In this document: in pieces, positions 34,078 through 45,324 of the stretch
How positions within the stretch are numbered: the first letter of the stretch is position 1
How the letters are laid out: every line of letters begins with the position of its first letter
Assembly: GCA_038373885.1 (NCBI GenBank)
Contig: JAWZYV010013544.1
Span: 1 to 64,000 of the forward strand
Direction of reading: 5' to 3'
Origin: Cheiracanthium punctorium
Lineage: Eukaryota > Arthropoda > Arachnida > Araneae > Cheiracanthiidae
DNA: 64,000 nucleotides
Position numbers and translations under genes: made by a program
The notes under the pieces: model-generated
What the model was told of the DNA's origin: nothing
Seen by the model: only the letters and a program-made list of their open reading frames with translations
The model's database searches: none

Positions 34078-35973
34078 TTACTTCCTTGTACGTAGTATAA
34101 GGAAGTAATGTGATCCCGAAAAATTTTGGGGGCCAAATTTCGACGAAAAAAACCGATTTTGACTACCTCTAAATTTAATTTTAAGAATTTTTTCGATGCA
34201 TCTCATCGTAGGCTAGCATGCACGATCATATTAACGCGTCTGCAACTCATTTTGACCAGCGGCGAGTTTATTGTGGTCAGTTTTTCCATGCCGTCTGTAC
34301 GTACGTACGTACGTATGTATGTAACTCGCATATCTCAAAAACTATTGGTCGTAGAATGTTGAGATTTGATATTTAGGATTGTTCTATGATCTAGTTGTGC
34401 ACCTCCCCTTTTGGTCGCAATCGAATGAATAGTTTATGTACAGGACCGCACAAAAGATTCGAAATACATTACGCTCCATGGGCCGAAATTCATTAAACTC
34501 GCATATCTCAAAAACTAATAGGCGTAGAATGTCGAAACTTCATATTTTGGATAGTTGTAACATCTAGTTGCGCACCTCCTCTTTTGGTTCCATTTGATTG
34601 GATAGTTTATCTACAGCACCGCCCAAAACATTCGAAATACATTACGCTCAATGGGCCGAAATTCATTAAACTCGCATATCTCAAAAACTATTAGGCGTAG
34701 AATGTTGAAACTTTATATTTAGGATTGTTGTAACATCTAGTTGTGCACCTCCCCTTTCGGTTCCATTCGACTGGATAGTTTATCTACAGAACCGCCTAAA
34801 AGATTCGAAATACATTACGCTCTATGGGCCGAAATTCATCAAAGCGTTTTTTAGAGGTATTGGGCTGTTTCAAACGGACTCAGAAGTGATATATGCTGCA
34901 AAGAGTTAGAAAATGAATTTCTCCAATAAAAAAAGTGTCTTTATCATTTACAGTTCTGCTACAGGAACACTGAAAAGATTTCCAATACATTACGGTCAAT
35001 GGCAATTTTAGGAGATTCATCCATTTCAAGCACAATACCGTCCTACCACATAAGTTAGGTAATGGTCCGACCACGGTCACGTGCCGCCCTCAAGAACTAT
35101 GCCAAAAGTCGCCAAGCTTGGCGACTTTTTTGTGTACGTGTGTGCATATTTAACTCTCAAATCTCAAAAAGTATTATGAAATTTCATATATAAGATTGTT
35201 GTAACATCTAGTTGTGCATCTCGATTTTTGGTTAAAATCTACTGGAGAGTTTATTTACAGGACCACCGAAAAGAATTTCAGTACTTTAATGTCTGTGGAC
35301 ATCTTCAATATAATACAATTGTAGTCAGTCATTGTTTGGTACATGCCCAAAATCTCGCCGTCTGTCCTCGACCTTGGCGAGTTTTGCCGAAATGTCGCCA
35401 AATTTGGCGATTATCTGTCATTGTTGGTCCATGCTTAATATCTCGCCAAATGTCGTCGACATTGACGAGTTTCGCCAAAATATCGCCGAATTTGGCGCCA
35501 AAAATTATTTCGTATTTTGTATAACTCTAAAACTTTAACCCGTAGAATTTTGAACTTTTGTATTTAGAACTATATTATAATATCTAACGGTTTTCAATAT
35601 CTTTTTTGACAGCAATCGACTGGGAACTTATTTACAGGGTGAGCCAAATGACTTTAAATACATTAAGGTGTATGGATGCATTCAATTCATTGAAAGTCTG
35701 TGGTCAATGACTACTTTGGCTATCCCCAAAATCTCGCAAACTATTTCAAGTTTGTCGGCTTTTGGTGAAATATCGCCAAATAAAGTGTCAAAAAGAAATC
35801 TTTCAAATTGAACTCAGCTTGGCGATATCGAAATGTTTGGCTAGAAATCGCTATATCTTACTATTATTGATATTTTATATCTTTCAAACAACTAAGTTTA
35901 GAGGAAGTGCGTAAAAAAATTTTTGATTTAATAGACGTGCAAGGAAGTCATGTGTTGGACACATCAGATTTTT
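34078..35973 (-). mobile_element. ACTTCCTTG-family element, copy 4 (inverted)
   Basis: An inverted near-full copy: 3' hairpin first (TACTTCCTTGTACG...GGAAGTAA), then the 173-bp monomers, the 26-bp palindrome (35104), the GGCG strings and the ACATCAGATTTTT 5' end. It is inserted inside a minus-strand TACAGGGTGGCC repeat whose uninterrupted version lies at 29306, so the insertion is shown by an empty paralogous site. A run of T/A bases at the junction hides the exact target duplication. Confidence 0.75.
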
Positions 35974-35980
35974 TTTTTAA

Positions 35981-36102
35981 TTGCATATTTGACTTGCGCA
36001 TATTCTGAAACGAGCAGATACCAAGTTTCACTGGAATATCCCTAGTAGTTTTCTCTCCAGCACCCCTTGAACACTTGCAGTTTAATTATGGCCATCCTGT
36101 AT
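35981..36102 (-). mobile_element. TACAGGGTGGCC repeat, terminal part
   Basis: Reverse copy of 29306-29430, ending GGCCATCCTGTA. It is the outer flank of copy 4. Confidence 0.65.
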
Positions 36103-37480
36103 ATTATTCTGTTGCTTTTCGTTAGTATGTTAGGGCATCGATATAGTTTGTTTTTAGATTGCTCTTAAAAAAAAATAGTTACACGGTTAAATTTCATTAC
36201 AGTTTGTTTTCATTGCCTCGAGCTAAATCGAAATGTTTTATTTTATTTATCTTGTATCCTCTCGTGTTTTCATCCAGGTAATTTTATTTTTATTAATTTT
36301 TAGAAGTTTAACGTGAGTTTTTTTGTAATTAATGTTTGTTTAAGGGATATATGTACACATTACTTTTTTAATCTAAAGGCTTTAAATAATTTTAATATAA
36401 ACAAATTATAAGAGAGATTAAAATGATTAAAAATTTTTACTAAATGTCATGACACAAGATTTATGCTTTTAAAATATCTCCCCAACGAAAGACAAAAGTT
36501 AATTAAAACAGAAAAATTTAAATAAAAATTTCATAACCCCAAAAACAAAACGTCAATTTAACAGTATTTAAGAAGATTTTTTCAGCACAATTTTTAAATA
36601 GTTCTACTTATTTGATATTTTATTATTTAACAATGCAAAGCTGAAACTAGGTTCAAAATTTTACCGCTTGCAGCTTTCATAAAGATCTTTGAATTTATCT
36701 GCATTAAAAGATTCTTATTGCAGATAAGGAAATGATCAGTCTTATCTTAATATGAATGCAGTTTAAAAAATGATTACCGTGGCACTGCTGACTCAAACCT
36801 ACTTTTAGGTTAAGATTAAATTGGTTAGAAATTGGAGATGTTATACGTTTTTTTCGATCTACTTTGCATATGTTTAATACAATGCAGGCAGGTCCCTTGT
36901 TAAGGGGGTAGGAGTAGTCTCCCCCCTCCCCAAAACTCGCAAAATTCTAATACACTTGGAAAAATTAGATACTTAGTTGACAAAATTGGTGAAAAAAAGA
37001 TTAACGAAAACGATAATTTACTTTCTGTTTCTGGTACACTTGAAAAAATTACGCAAATCAAGTTCGCAAAAGTAAAAAGTTAGTAATACAGTTGATAAAA
37101 AATAAATAAGTTGGTAAAAACCGATATTTCACTTGGCAGTTTATCGACATCTCCCACAGCCCCCCTTAGCAATGGCTCTGAATGCAGAAGAAGAAATAAG
37201 TACGCACGGTTTTGGGCTAGTAATATTTTGTGTACTGGTTTCATTAAAATGGCATTTCATTTATTTCGAGTGTTATAGTAAATCGCACGTTAAAAAATGT
37301 TTTTTTTTCCATAATACCACTGAATTTTACTAACGCACACATTGTCCAGTTAATCTTTATATTACTGTTTTTGTTTTTCTGTATTGGAGAATTACCTATA
37401 TATATATTTCTTTTTTTTTTTTTTTTCAACAATAAGTTTTGTACTTTCAGATAACAAATATACAGTTCCCATAGACCATA
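36103..37480. other. No gene seen
   Basis: AT-rich; a TTTTTTCAGCACAATTTTTAAATAG string at 36578 is a MITE end (TGCCAACT family). A C-rich patch near 36905 has no feature. Confidence 0.4.
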
Positions 37481-37492
37481 AATTGATGGAAT

Positions 37493-38065
37493 TGAAAAAA
37501 AATGTTCAAAATAAGGTTGGATATAAGACTCCTTTAAGAAAATTAATCCTCTCGTTAATTTCCAAAAAGTTACAATTTTTAAATTTATATACGGTCCTCG
37601 TACGAAAAAATTCCCTATTAGAGAAATGTGCCCTATACACTGATGAGGTGGTGTACAAAATGTAAGATTTATATTCTTAAGAATGTCAGAGATATGAAGT
37701 TAAATATATGCTAACTTTTTAAGGGCACTCCAAGGGGAAAAATATCAACTTGGATGATCGCATTTCAGGGGGTTGTACAGAAATTACGAAAGAAAATTAT
37801 TTTTTCCCACTCACAATAAAAGTTTAACATTCCAAATCTTGTATAGCCCATGATCATTGTTTAAAGATATTTTGGGGCATTTTAGGATGAAAATCTGGAA
37901 TTTTGTAGATCACCTCATTAGTGTATGAGGCACATTTTACTAACTGGGAATATTTTCTTGCGGGAGTAATATACAAATTTAAAATGTGTAACTTTTTAAA
38001 AATTAGAGAAATTTTTTTCTTAACGCTATCTTTATTTTTTCCGATCTTATTTTGAACATATTTTC
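37493..38065. repeat. Large foldback, ~165-bp arms
   Basis: Left arm 37493-37661 and right arm 37903-38065 pair over their length through AAAATGTTCAAAATAAG, AAAAAGTTACA, AAATGTGCC and ACACTRATGAGGTG strings; the loop is about 240 bp. Arms have diverged by roughly a fifth, so it is old. The 93-codon open frame at 37384-37665 is the left arm and has no family match. Confidence 0.8.
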
Positions 38066-38715
38066 AATTTACATTGCCTACTCATCTTTATCTTACGGTC
38101 TTTATCTCCTATTACCAACTTTTCGGGACACCTTGTTTATGACAGTTTCACGAGACACTCGCTTTACCTTAAATCAAGAAAGACAAATTTCATCAATGCA
38201 TCGTAAGATATGTACGGAGAAAGACAACCAAGAAAGTGGATTGTTTTCCGTTATTATGCTTTCATTCTTAGAGTAACAGGCTCGTTGAGCAGCGAAAATG
38301 CCCTTGGGTGTACGGCTAAAAGGGATTACCTCCTAATCAGCTTAAACAGGGATTATTTTTAATAGGTTTTGCCAGACTATTTTGAAATAGTTTCAAAGGT
38401 AGGTGACAGACTGCTTGTTCACTTTCTTCTCATTTCCCGCGTGACTTGTGTTTTGTAATGATAGGAAACTGAGTTTAATTGAGGAAGATGCTGCCAGTGC
38501 TTGCTGGTAATTGCCGGTATTCACATGTTCTGTGGTTTCTTTTTTAACACCTTCCGAAATAATTGAAGCGAGGAAGATCTGTCATGCCAAACGCATGGAT
38601 TATAAAACATTTTCCAACACAGCCATATTTTTGCGACAAACTTGACGATATTTTGCATTTAAATTGGCGAGATTTTAGTTTAGCGGTTAAGTCAAAGCGA
38701 GACGAGGGCTATCTA
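38066..38715. other. No gene seen
   Basis: Unassigned; GACGATATTTTGCATTTAAATTGGCGAG at 38643 in part recalls the ACTTCCTTG family. Confidence 0.35.
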
Positions 38716-39107
38716 TCTAAAGGGGTTATCACACTAGGGTAGAACCAGAGCAACTTTCTTGCAGAACAATTATTTGACCAATTTTCTATATCTTTATCTT
38801 GACGACAACGATTAGAAAATATCTTAAATTAAACATTAGAATTAAAAAAAGTTTCTCATACAAAATCATTCATTTTGATCTATTTCATAATCATATTATC
38901 TAATTAGTCATGGTTAAAGACTGCCATTTGTCGTAAAATTATATATATTTTTCTCAAATTATCAAAATATTGTTATTCATGAGTAAAATCAACAGATATT
39001 TTTAATAGTTTTATTTTTTGAAAAAACACTTAAATGTAAGTCTAATGATGACCTCAAAGCTTGATGACGTATGAGTTGTTAGGCTTTTTTTTATCCAGGA
39101 GGTGTTG
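38716..39107. mobile_element. Chimera of two MITE families
   Basis: 38720-38815 (AAGGGGTTATCACACTAG... GAGCAACTTTCTTG) is half of the foldback MITE at 61865. From 38816 (AGAAAATATCTTAAATTAA) to GGAGGTGTTG at 39107 it is the right part of the CAGCACC family. The junction looks like an insertion followed by deletion. Confidence 0.65.
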
Positions 39108-39796
39108 ACGGAGGGAAATCGTTCCTGAGAAGTTTCACTGTATATTCATAGATTACCACAAAATTCACGTACGTTACTGATTATGTACTTAGGTTATCTA
39201 TTTTATTTGAAAAATGTATCGATATGATTAATACACAGCTACCAGCTGTTCCAGAATATCATTAACCACCCTTTTTGAACAGGAATATTGGACTTAAAAA
39301 ATAGCAAAACGTTTGAATTTAGTATGATGGATACTTCTTTGAAAAAATCCTTATAGAAATTTACTGTTCGCAAAAAGTGGTTGTGATATTCCGTAATAGT
39401 TGGCAGCTATGTTAATAGTCTTTAAACAAGAGCACCCAAAGAACAAGAATACATTAAGACTGTAGTTCGAAAAAACAAAACTTGTTTCAATGTTCTGGTA
39501 TGCAAGATAAAATAAAATAATCGCGCCACGGAATCGAAAAAATTCAAGAAGATTCTTCAAAAGCTGCTTTATACGCTGTAATAAATAAAAAATCTATACA
39601 TTTTTGGAACAATAATAAAAAAAAAGAACATGGAACTGCACAGGAACGTTTTCACAAAGTGACACATTTTGCAAAATTTTCAATTTTTTTCCCTAAAAGT
39701 TTACTTACGGATGCAGGTTTATCGTTTCTTACAGTGTACAGTACAGCTTTTGAAAAGACATCCTAAAAATTTTCAAGTCCTCGACGTTATTAATAT

Positions 39797-39881
39797 GGCC
39801 ACACCCCCTAGGCCACATGACTCTTAGTTGGCAAAAGCGTGCGGCCAAAATGTCAGCATCGCAGCCTGACTTTCTCGTCAG
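39797..39881 (-). repeat. Solo terminus of the 1.36-kb ITR element
   Basis: GGCCACACCCCCTAGGCCAC through TTGGCAAAAGCG to CCTGACTTTCTCGTCAG matches the right end of the element at 16466-17820. Confidence 0.75.
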
Positions 39882-40604
39882 CCAAGCACAATTTCAAAAT
39901 TAAGTATCGCGTTTTCTAAAACCATTTCCTTTCGAGTGAATGCATCAAACTTTCTTAGACATTTATTTTTAAAAACTCATCAATTACACGTGCGCGCGCG
40001 CACACACACCCGCATATAAATTAAACAAGATAATTCTGCAAAATCAACCTCACTTCAGCTCTCAGAAATGGGCAATTATCAACATTTAACGACTTCTCTG
40101 ATACTGCTTTTTCATGTTTTTGAAAAACAAAATCTTACCGTTGCGGAAATTGCTTGGCTAAGTTGTGTTAATAAGTTCAGGTAATAAAATAGCTTAGAAT
40201 TCTTCACTTGGTACCAACTCGTGGAGCCTTCTTCCGCGGTTCAGCTGCATGTCAACGATTTTACCTGCATAATTATGATAATCATCTATGCCTATGTCAG
40301 TTCCTCGGGAAAGGGAATTTCTCATTGCTTTTTGACACGCTTTTATCTAACTGACATATGTCTCGATTAAATATTGTCATCAATCTGTATTTACGAGAAC
40401 TACCTCCAACGCACTTTCCTCGGAAAAATTTCCACCACAATTTTTAAGCAGTTTTACTTAATTGATGACTTAAAATTTAGATTTATGTAACCTCTAACCA
40501 ATTAAAAGGAAATAGTGGTGAAAATGATGCCTAAATGTGGGTTGTTGTGATTGTTGCTGTATTTTTTGTCTTTGTTTAGACTGGGCAGTGCACAAGAATG
40601 CAAT
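39882..40604. other. No gene seen; CG/CA repeat and MITE end
   Basis: A CGCG/CACA microsatellite lies at 39989-40009. At 40424-40460 CGGAAAAATTTCCACC and ACAATTTTTAAGCAG mark a TGCCAACT MITE end. The rest is unassigned. Confidence 0.5.
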
Positions 40605-41204
40605 TCTAAAGCTAAGGACTTGTGCACTCCTCAGTCTTTTGTCTCATGTTGATTTTTTGGAAGGTTTTTCCATTATCCAGCCCTTGGAACGTCTTGTTAA
40701 CGATGGTTCTGCCGTTCCTTTTGTTCATTCTGCTGGGAAGCTGTTGTAGTAAGGTTCTATTTACTTTCTTCCTCTACTCCCCCCTTTTCTTCAGATGCTA
40801 GTTTTCTTGTTCTTCCTTCTTTCGTTTCTTTTTTTTATTGTATTTTCTTTTTCTTTTTATTTAGTTATTGCTTTTGTGTGTGCTTTTTCTGTCTTTCCTT
40901 TATGTTAATTATTATCTTATAATAATTATATATATATTTTAAAGTGTTGTCCTGTATGTGTAAATTAAAAATAATGTACTATTATTTGTGTTTTTATGTT
41001 ATTTTTGTTTCTTCTGTTTTCTATTGTTTTTTGGTGTGTGTGTGTGTTCTTTTTTTTATTGATTTAATTATGCATTTTTGTCCATATTTTCTTCTATTCT
41101 TTCTTTTTAAGCCACCCCCTTTCTTTTAATCTCCATGGTTTCTCGCTTTTTCTTTTTTCCAAGTTGCAACAAGCTTATTTGTGTTTACCTTTTTCAGTTC
41201 CCAC

Positions 41205-41484
41205 GGCTAATGTGTAGCACAGTGGTTAAAGCCACTGACATTGGGAGATGGCTCAAGTAGAGGAACAAGGTTCTGTCCTCTCGTGGGGCCGTCGGTCTAG
41301 CGGTCTGGAGTTTTGGGCAGTTTTCTGCAGATGTAACGTGAATACGCGCTAGATACCCAGAAAAGTCCTCCCCCCAAAGCATTTGCCCCCCCCCTTGTGT
41401 TCTTTCTTTCTCTGACGTGGATTTATAAGCAGTTCCTCGGAAACAAGCCCACAAATCCGAATACATTTTCCAACACAACAACAA
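41205..41484 (+). mobile_element. SINE with 10-bp target duplication
   Basis: Flanked exactly by CAGTTCCCAC at 41195-41204 and 41485-41494. Starts GGCTAATGTGTAGCACAGTG with A-box-like TAGCACAGTGGTTAAAGC and a B-box-like GGTTCTGTCC, and ends in an ACAACAACAAC tail. The GC-rich body carries C and CTTT tracts. The tail, tRNA-like head and duplication together make this the clearest single retroposition event in the window. Confidence 0.85.
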
Positions 41485-41514
41485 CAGTTCCCACTGTTTA
41501 GTGAGACGAAGGGT

Positions 41515-41565
41515 TACGACTGATGAAGATGGAATAAATTTTCAGTCGAAACTATCATATATTGT
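41515..41565 (+). ncRNA. Hammerhead-ribozyme-like motif (copy d)
   Basis: Has the canonical core CTGATGA (41520-41526) and GAAAC (41548), but helix II is imperfect (GATGGAA against TTTTCAGTC) and helix I cannot be closed well. A decayed member of the set. Confidence 0.4.
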
Positions 41566-41619
41566 TATAAGTATCATTCTATGTGTGTTCTTTACATAAA
41601 GTTTTTATTCATTTTACAT

Positions 41620-41787
41620 TTTACTTCGGCAAACGTTCAATCGCTGGTGGAAAATTTAATGAAACAACAGGATACTGATCGACAACAGAATCACGATAAT
41701 AGGAATCCGTGTGAAATTTTAAGAAACCGCTCATTACGCAGTAGAACGACTAAGGAGAAAGAATCCTTTATTAAGCTGGAAGACTGA
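41620..41787 (+). CDS. Possible exon or coding relic, unidentified
   Basis: Starting just past the T-rich retroelement, an open frame reads ...NVQSLVENLMKQQDTDRQQN... to ...RTTKEKESFIKLED and a TGA. The polar, Gln/Asp/Lys-rich composition differs from the Phe/Leu-rich noise around it and would suit a soluble, possibly coiled segment. No convincing acceptor site precedes it and no homologue comes to mind. It could be a relic of an exon disrupted by the repeat or chance. Confidence 0.2.
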   Translation, partial: FTSANVQSLVENLMKQQDTDRQQNHDNRNPCEILRNRSLRSRTTKEKESFIKLED

Positions 41788-41799
41788 TTTTCAATTCTA

Positions 41800-42600
41800 C
41801 CAGACTGAAAAGTCCGGCTATTCAGAACAGTATTGCTTGGTCAAATCTTGCTTCTTAGGAGAGATCTTTATATTTTTATTAAAAGAAAAAGTGAGTTCAA
41901 ATTTCCGGTGGTTTTTTTTGATGTACAATTGAAATTTTTTTTATGTTTGTGGTGAAAGTAAAATATTTTTTTTTCCTTTAAAAGCCGAAAATGTATGGTT
42001 TTTAAAGAAACTAAATTTTAACATAGTCTTATATAATAAATCTTAATGCAGGATAATGGGCGTTTACATCCACAGAAAAATATTTGTTTGCGTAATGAAG
42101 ATATACGATGCTCTCCTACATTTAAAAATTATTATATGCTGAGTGTGAAAATGTAGTTGAGAGGCGGAGACAGTGGGGAGATAGATATTTTTCTATGATT
42201 CAAAAGCTCAAAAATGAGAAAAAAATTCCATAATATAGTCAGCCCGTTTGGCAACACTGTAGAAACTAGTCATTCGCATTTTTCTTGTAGGAAAGTTACA
42301 GCCACTTTTGTTCCTACTATCACTGCTGGGAAAAATCAAGTAAGTTTTACTTTTTGGATTTAAGCAGAAAATTATTATCCAATAATCAGTATCTTTGTTT
42401 TAATTTAAGCTTAAACTTTCCTAATTGCATGCATGAAATGATCTTTATTCCATTGATAAATTTTGTACAACTTTTGAGTTTGTATTTAAAAAGACTTCGT
42501 GGGAGGGGGGGAACAGTGGGACACATTGATTTCGGTACAGTGCGACAGTGTCGCAGTGTATGTAAATATTGCATTTAAAACGATCATCGACAGCCTCTCA
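41800..42600. other. No gene seen
   Basis: AT-rich, with a G-rich run near 42500. Nothing supported. Confidence 0.35.
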
Positions 42601-42611
42601 AAGGAAAATAG

Positions 42612-44430
42612 GAATGCGACATCGATGATTTTCTAAAAACATCGATGTATGGAATCTGATGTTTATACGACATCGATGTTAAACAATGTTTTGAGTTCGA
42701 CATTTTTTCACGTAGTCGATTATACACTTTAAGGATAATTGTCATCATGTACGATATACAGTCACTTTTTGTAAATAACAAATTTTTTAATTATAAAATA
42801 GGAAAGTTTCCGTGTCGCTTTCACGAATCTGATGCTGTCCCAATTAAGTGTTTGGAGTAAAGTCCCAATAAGTGTACTGTGTGCAGGTGCTGAACGGGGT
42901 CAATTATACTTCGTACATACTGACAGCTGTGTTTTTGTTGAAAAATTCAAGACTTTTAAGATTTTCTTAAACAGTGAATTGAACGTTCAAATAGGCTTCT
43001 TCCATGACCAAAAGTTGTGAGTTTTCAGATGCGAAAGCTTGTTTAACATCGATGTTTTTTTTTCGCATAGCCTGTTTTATATTTTATCTTAAAGAAAATC
43101 TGCTCTAATATTTTCTCAGTCAGTAAATTGAACATTCTAATGTGCTTGTTCTACGACATAAAGTTGTTTGTTTAGCATGTATTTTTCCCCCCGCATAGTC
43201 TATTTTATATTTTATTGTGAAAAATATCTGCTCTGACATCTCAACCAGTAAACTGGACATTCTAATGGGCTTAGTCAGTGTTTATTAATGAACATCTGAG
43301 TTATGGAGCAAGTCTGTTGATTATTTTAGCCTGTCAGAAAACGCTGTGATGTTATATGGAACGAGCCTATAAACCAAAAACCAAAGTCACCAAGGGAGTG
43401 TCCAAGGAGTCCGATAGCTCCTCCCTTGATCTGAAATTTCGATTTTTATTAACGAAAAATAACGTTGAAGTCGCTTCGTGAAATGACAATGAGTTTTGTT
43501 CAAAAAATTGTATTTTCCATGACAAATATTTTTGTCCCGTAAATTAGTTTGTCAACTGTGTATCGGGTCGTCTCGTTTGACAGTAGAGTTCTGTACCAGA
43601 CAAGTTTATTTTTCTTCATTCGGCAAGCTCACCAGTTTTTACGTGCTCTTTTCATTCGGAGCGGTGGGAGAGAGCGAATTCTGTTCGCGGAGTAAGAGGT
43701 TAAAACAAAAGAGGACAAAAGTCAAAAGATTAAGGCTTATATTCTTCTAAGTCTAATTTCTTAACCAAGTTTCATAAACAATAGGCTCGTCTCCAAAAAT
43801 TTCATCCGTGAAATAAAATAAAATTTTTAAACTATGAATTTTAGTCTTCTGTTTTCGGAAAAAAATACATTAGTTTCTGACGAACTATAGTCGTCAGAAT
43901 GTTGAAGAACATTGAAGGTGCACTGTTACAGCACTTTTTCCAAAGTGATTATTAACAGCTACATGAAGACGATGCTGCCGCCCCCACATTGCTATGTGAT
44001 TCTGATTCCTTATTATGTGCCCTATCACCTCTTAAAGTTTTGTCCAAGAGTTTAGATTCACCCTGTATATAGATGGAAACCTTTCAGAGTTGCTTGGTTT
44101 ATGATAAAATAATGTTGTATTGATTTTCTTAGCATCATGCTTGTATTTTTTAGTCTTTTATACAAAATATTTTAAATAGAAAAACGAAACAACGGTCCGA
44201 ATAGCCTGTGAGCTAATGTCACCGGCGCTCCGGATGGAAATGGCCAAGTAAAATTAAAATATATTTGCTTAAAACAGCGTGCTGTAAAATAGCACGCACA
44301 CCGGGAGTAAGTCAAATATATCTTTTTTATTATTATTATGATTTTCGATGATTGAAAACATTTTTGTTTTTTGACCGAAGTCTTTCCATCATCGATGTTT
44401 CTATTACAGAACATCGATGTCTTCCTGTCG
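42612..44430. mobile_element. Possible element bounded by ACATCGATGT motifs
   Basis: Three ACATCGATG strings at 42619-42683, one at 43047 and four at 44388-44438, all close to palindromic. Clusters near both ends suggest transposase-binding subterminal repeats of a 1.8-kb non-autonomous element; exact ends and target duplication were not found. Between them is a pair of direct repeats (GAACATTCTAAT / CATAAAGTTGT near 42980, 43130, 43250) without coding sense. Confidence 0.3.
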
Positions 44431-44515
44431 ATGTCACACTCCTGCAGGAAAATACTCGACCGCCTTTTAATATTTAACTGCACAAGCGTCCTCCAGTAAC
44501 GTAACGTAATGCTAT

Positions 44516-44518
<3 letters not shown>

Positions 44519-44563
<45 letters not shown>
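44519..44563. repeat. Poly-T run (45 T)
   Basis: The longest homopolymer in the window, directly before the MITE at 44566; possibly a retroposon tail on the minus strand. Confidence 0.95.
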
Positions 44564-44564
<1 letters not shown>

Positions 44565-44565
44565 G

Positions 44566-44830
44566 TGGGATAAAATTGTTTAAAATTTATGGTATATGCT
44601 ATGCATATTAGAAATATCTTAAGATAATTAAAATACCTCTCTGACATAAAATAATTTAGCATGATGTATTTCTTTATCATATTATATGCATAATGAGTGA
44701 TGGGTAAAAATCCCCATTAAATTTCCTATTTCAAATAATTCAGATGTTAGTTTGCGTGAATAAACCAACAAAAATTTTAAATAGTTTTACGTCGTGAAGG
44801 TGAAACTGTAGTGCCGACATTGACAGCGTG
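44566..44830. mobile_element. CAGCACC-family MITE, internal part
   Basis: TTAGAAATATCTTAAGATAA, TATCATATTATATGCATAA and AAAATTTTAAATAGTTTTAC follow the family's internal order; both termini are gone. Confidence 0.65.
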
Positions 44831-45324
44831 AATCTAATAATTACAACGCACAGCGCCATCTTACAGGCAGTTTTCAATTAGCTCTTTTAGAGCACATCGA
44901 TGATCGTCCTATATGCAAGTACGTAGTGTAAACCTATGTCTTGTGCAGTTACATAAAGAACGACGCAGTTATCATTTCCTGTTGCTGAGCAAATAATTTT
45001 GCAACTTTTAAATGTGTTTCATCATTATAACCATTTTTTAATCTTGTCATTTAAAACTGCTTTCATATCTTCTGTGTTGACTATATCAACCAGTATTTAA
45101 TTGTAGTAATAGTAATGTGTTGCGTAATACATCAGATTTCGTATGTCTTACTCATTGTCCCACTATACCCCAATCTCAGTTGCTTTGAGCCCCGCAAAGG
45201 GTCACAATGTGACAACTTGAGTAGGTTTTGAAAATTAACTTTTTTTCAAAGAATGAAATACGTATAAATTCTGAAAAAATTCCATTCCATTGTTGGAATT
45301 CCAATCATCGTTTTCAGTTTTCTA
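44831..45324. other. No gene seen
   Basis: Unassigned AT-rich sequence. Confidence 0.35.

Larger units (their letters stand above)
40605..41640 (+). mobile_element. T-rich retroelement-like repeat, copy d (split by SINE)
   Basis: Starts near AAGGACTTGTGCACTCCTC and runs through ATTTTTTGGAAGGTTTTTCC, ATTCTGCTGGGAAGCTG, a T-rich tract, CAGTTCCCAC, the hammerhead-like core and ATTCTATGTGTGTTC. A 280-bp SINE separates CAGTTCCCAC from its duplicate. Comparison with copies b and e gives the empty site. Confidence 0.7.

Noticed and set aside
30207..35538. Several 60-98-codon open frames in the 2-kb repeat copies
   Set aside because: The same fragments recur at different lengths in different copies, broken by stops; no start or splice context. 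The shared residue pattern is reported as a low-confidence finding instead.
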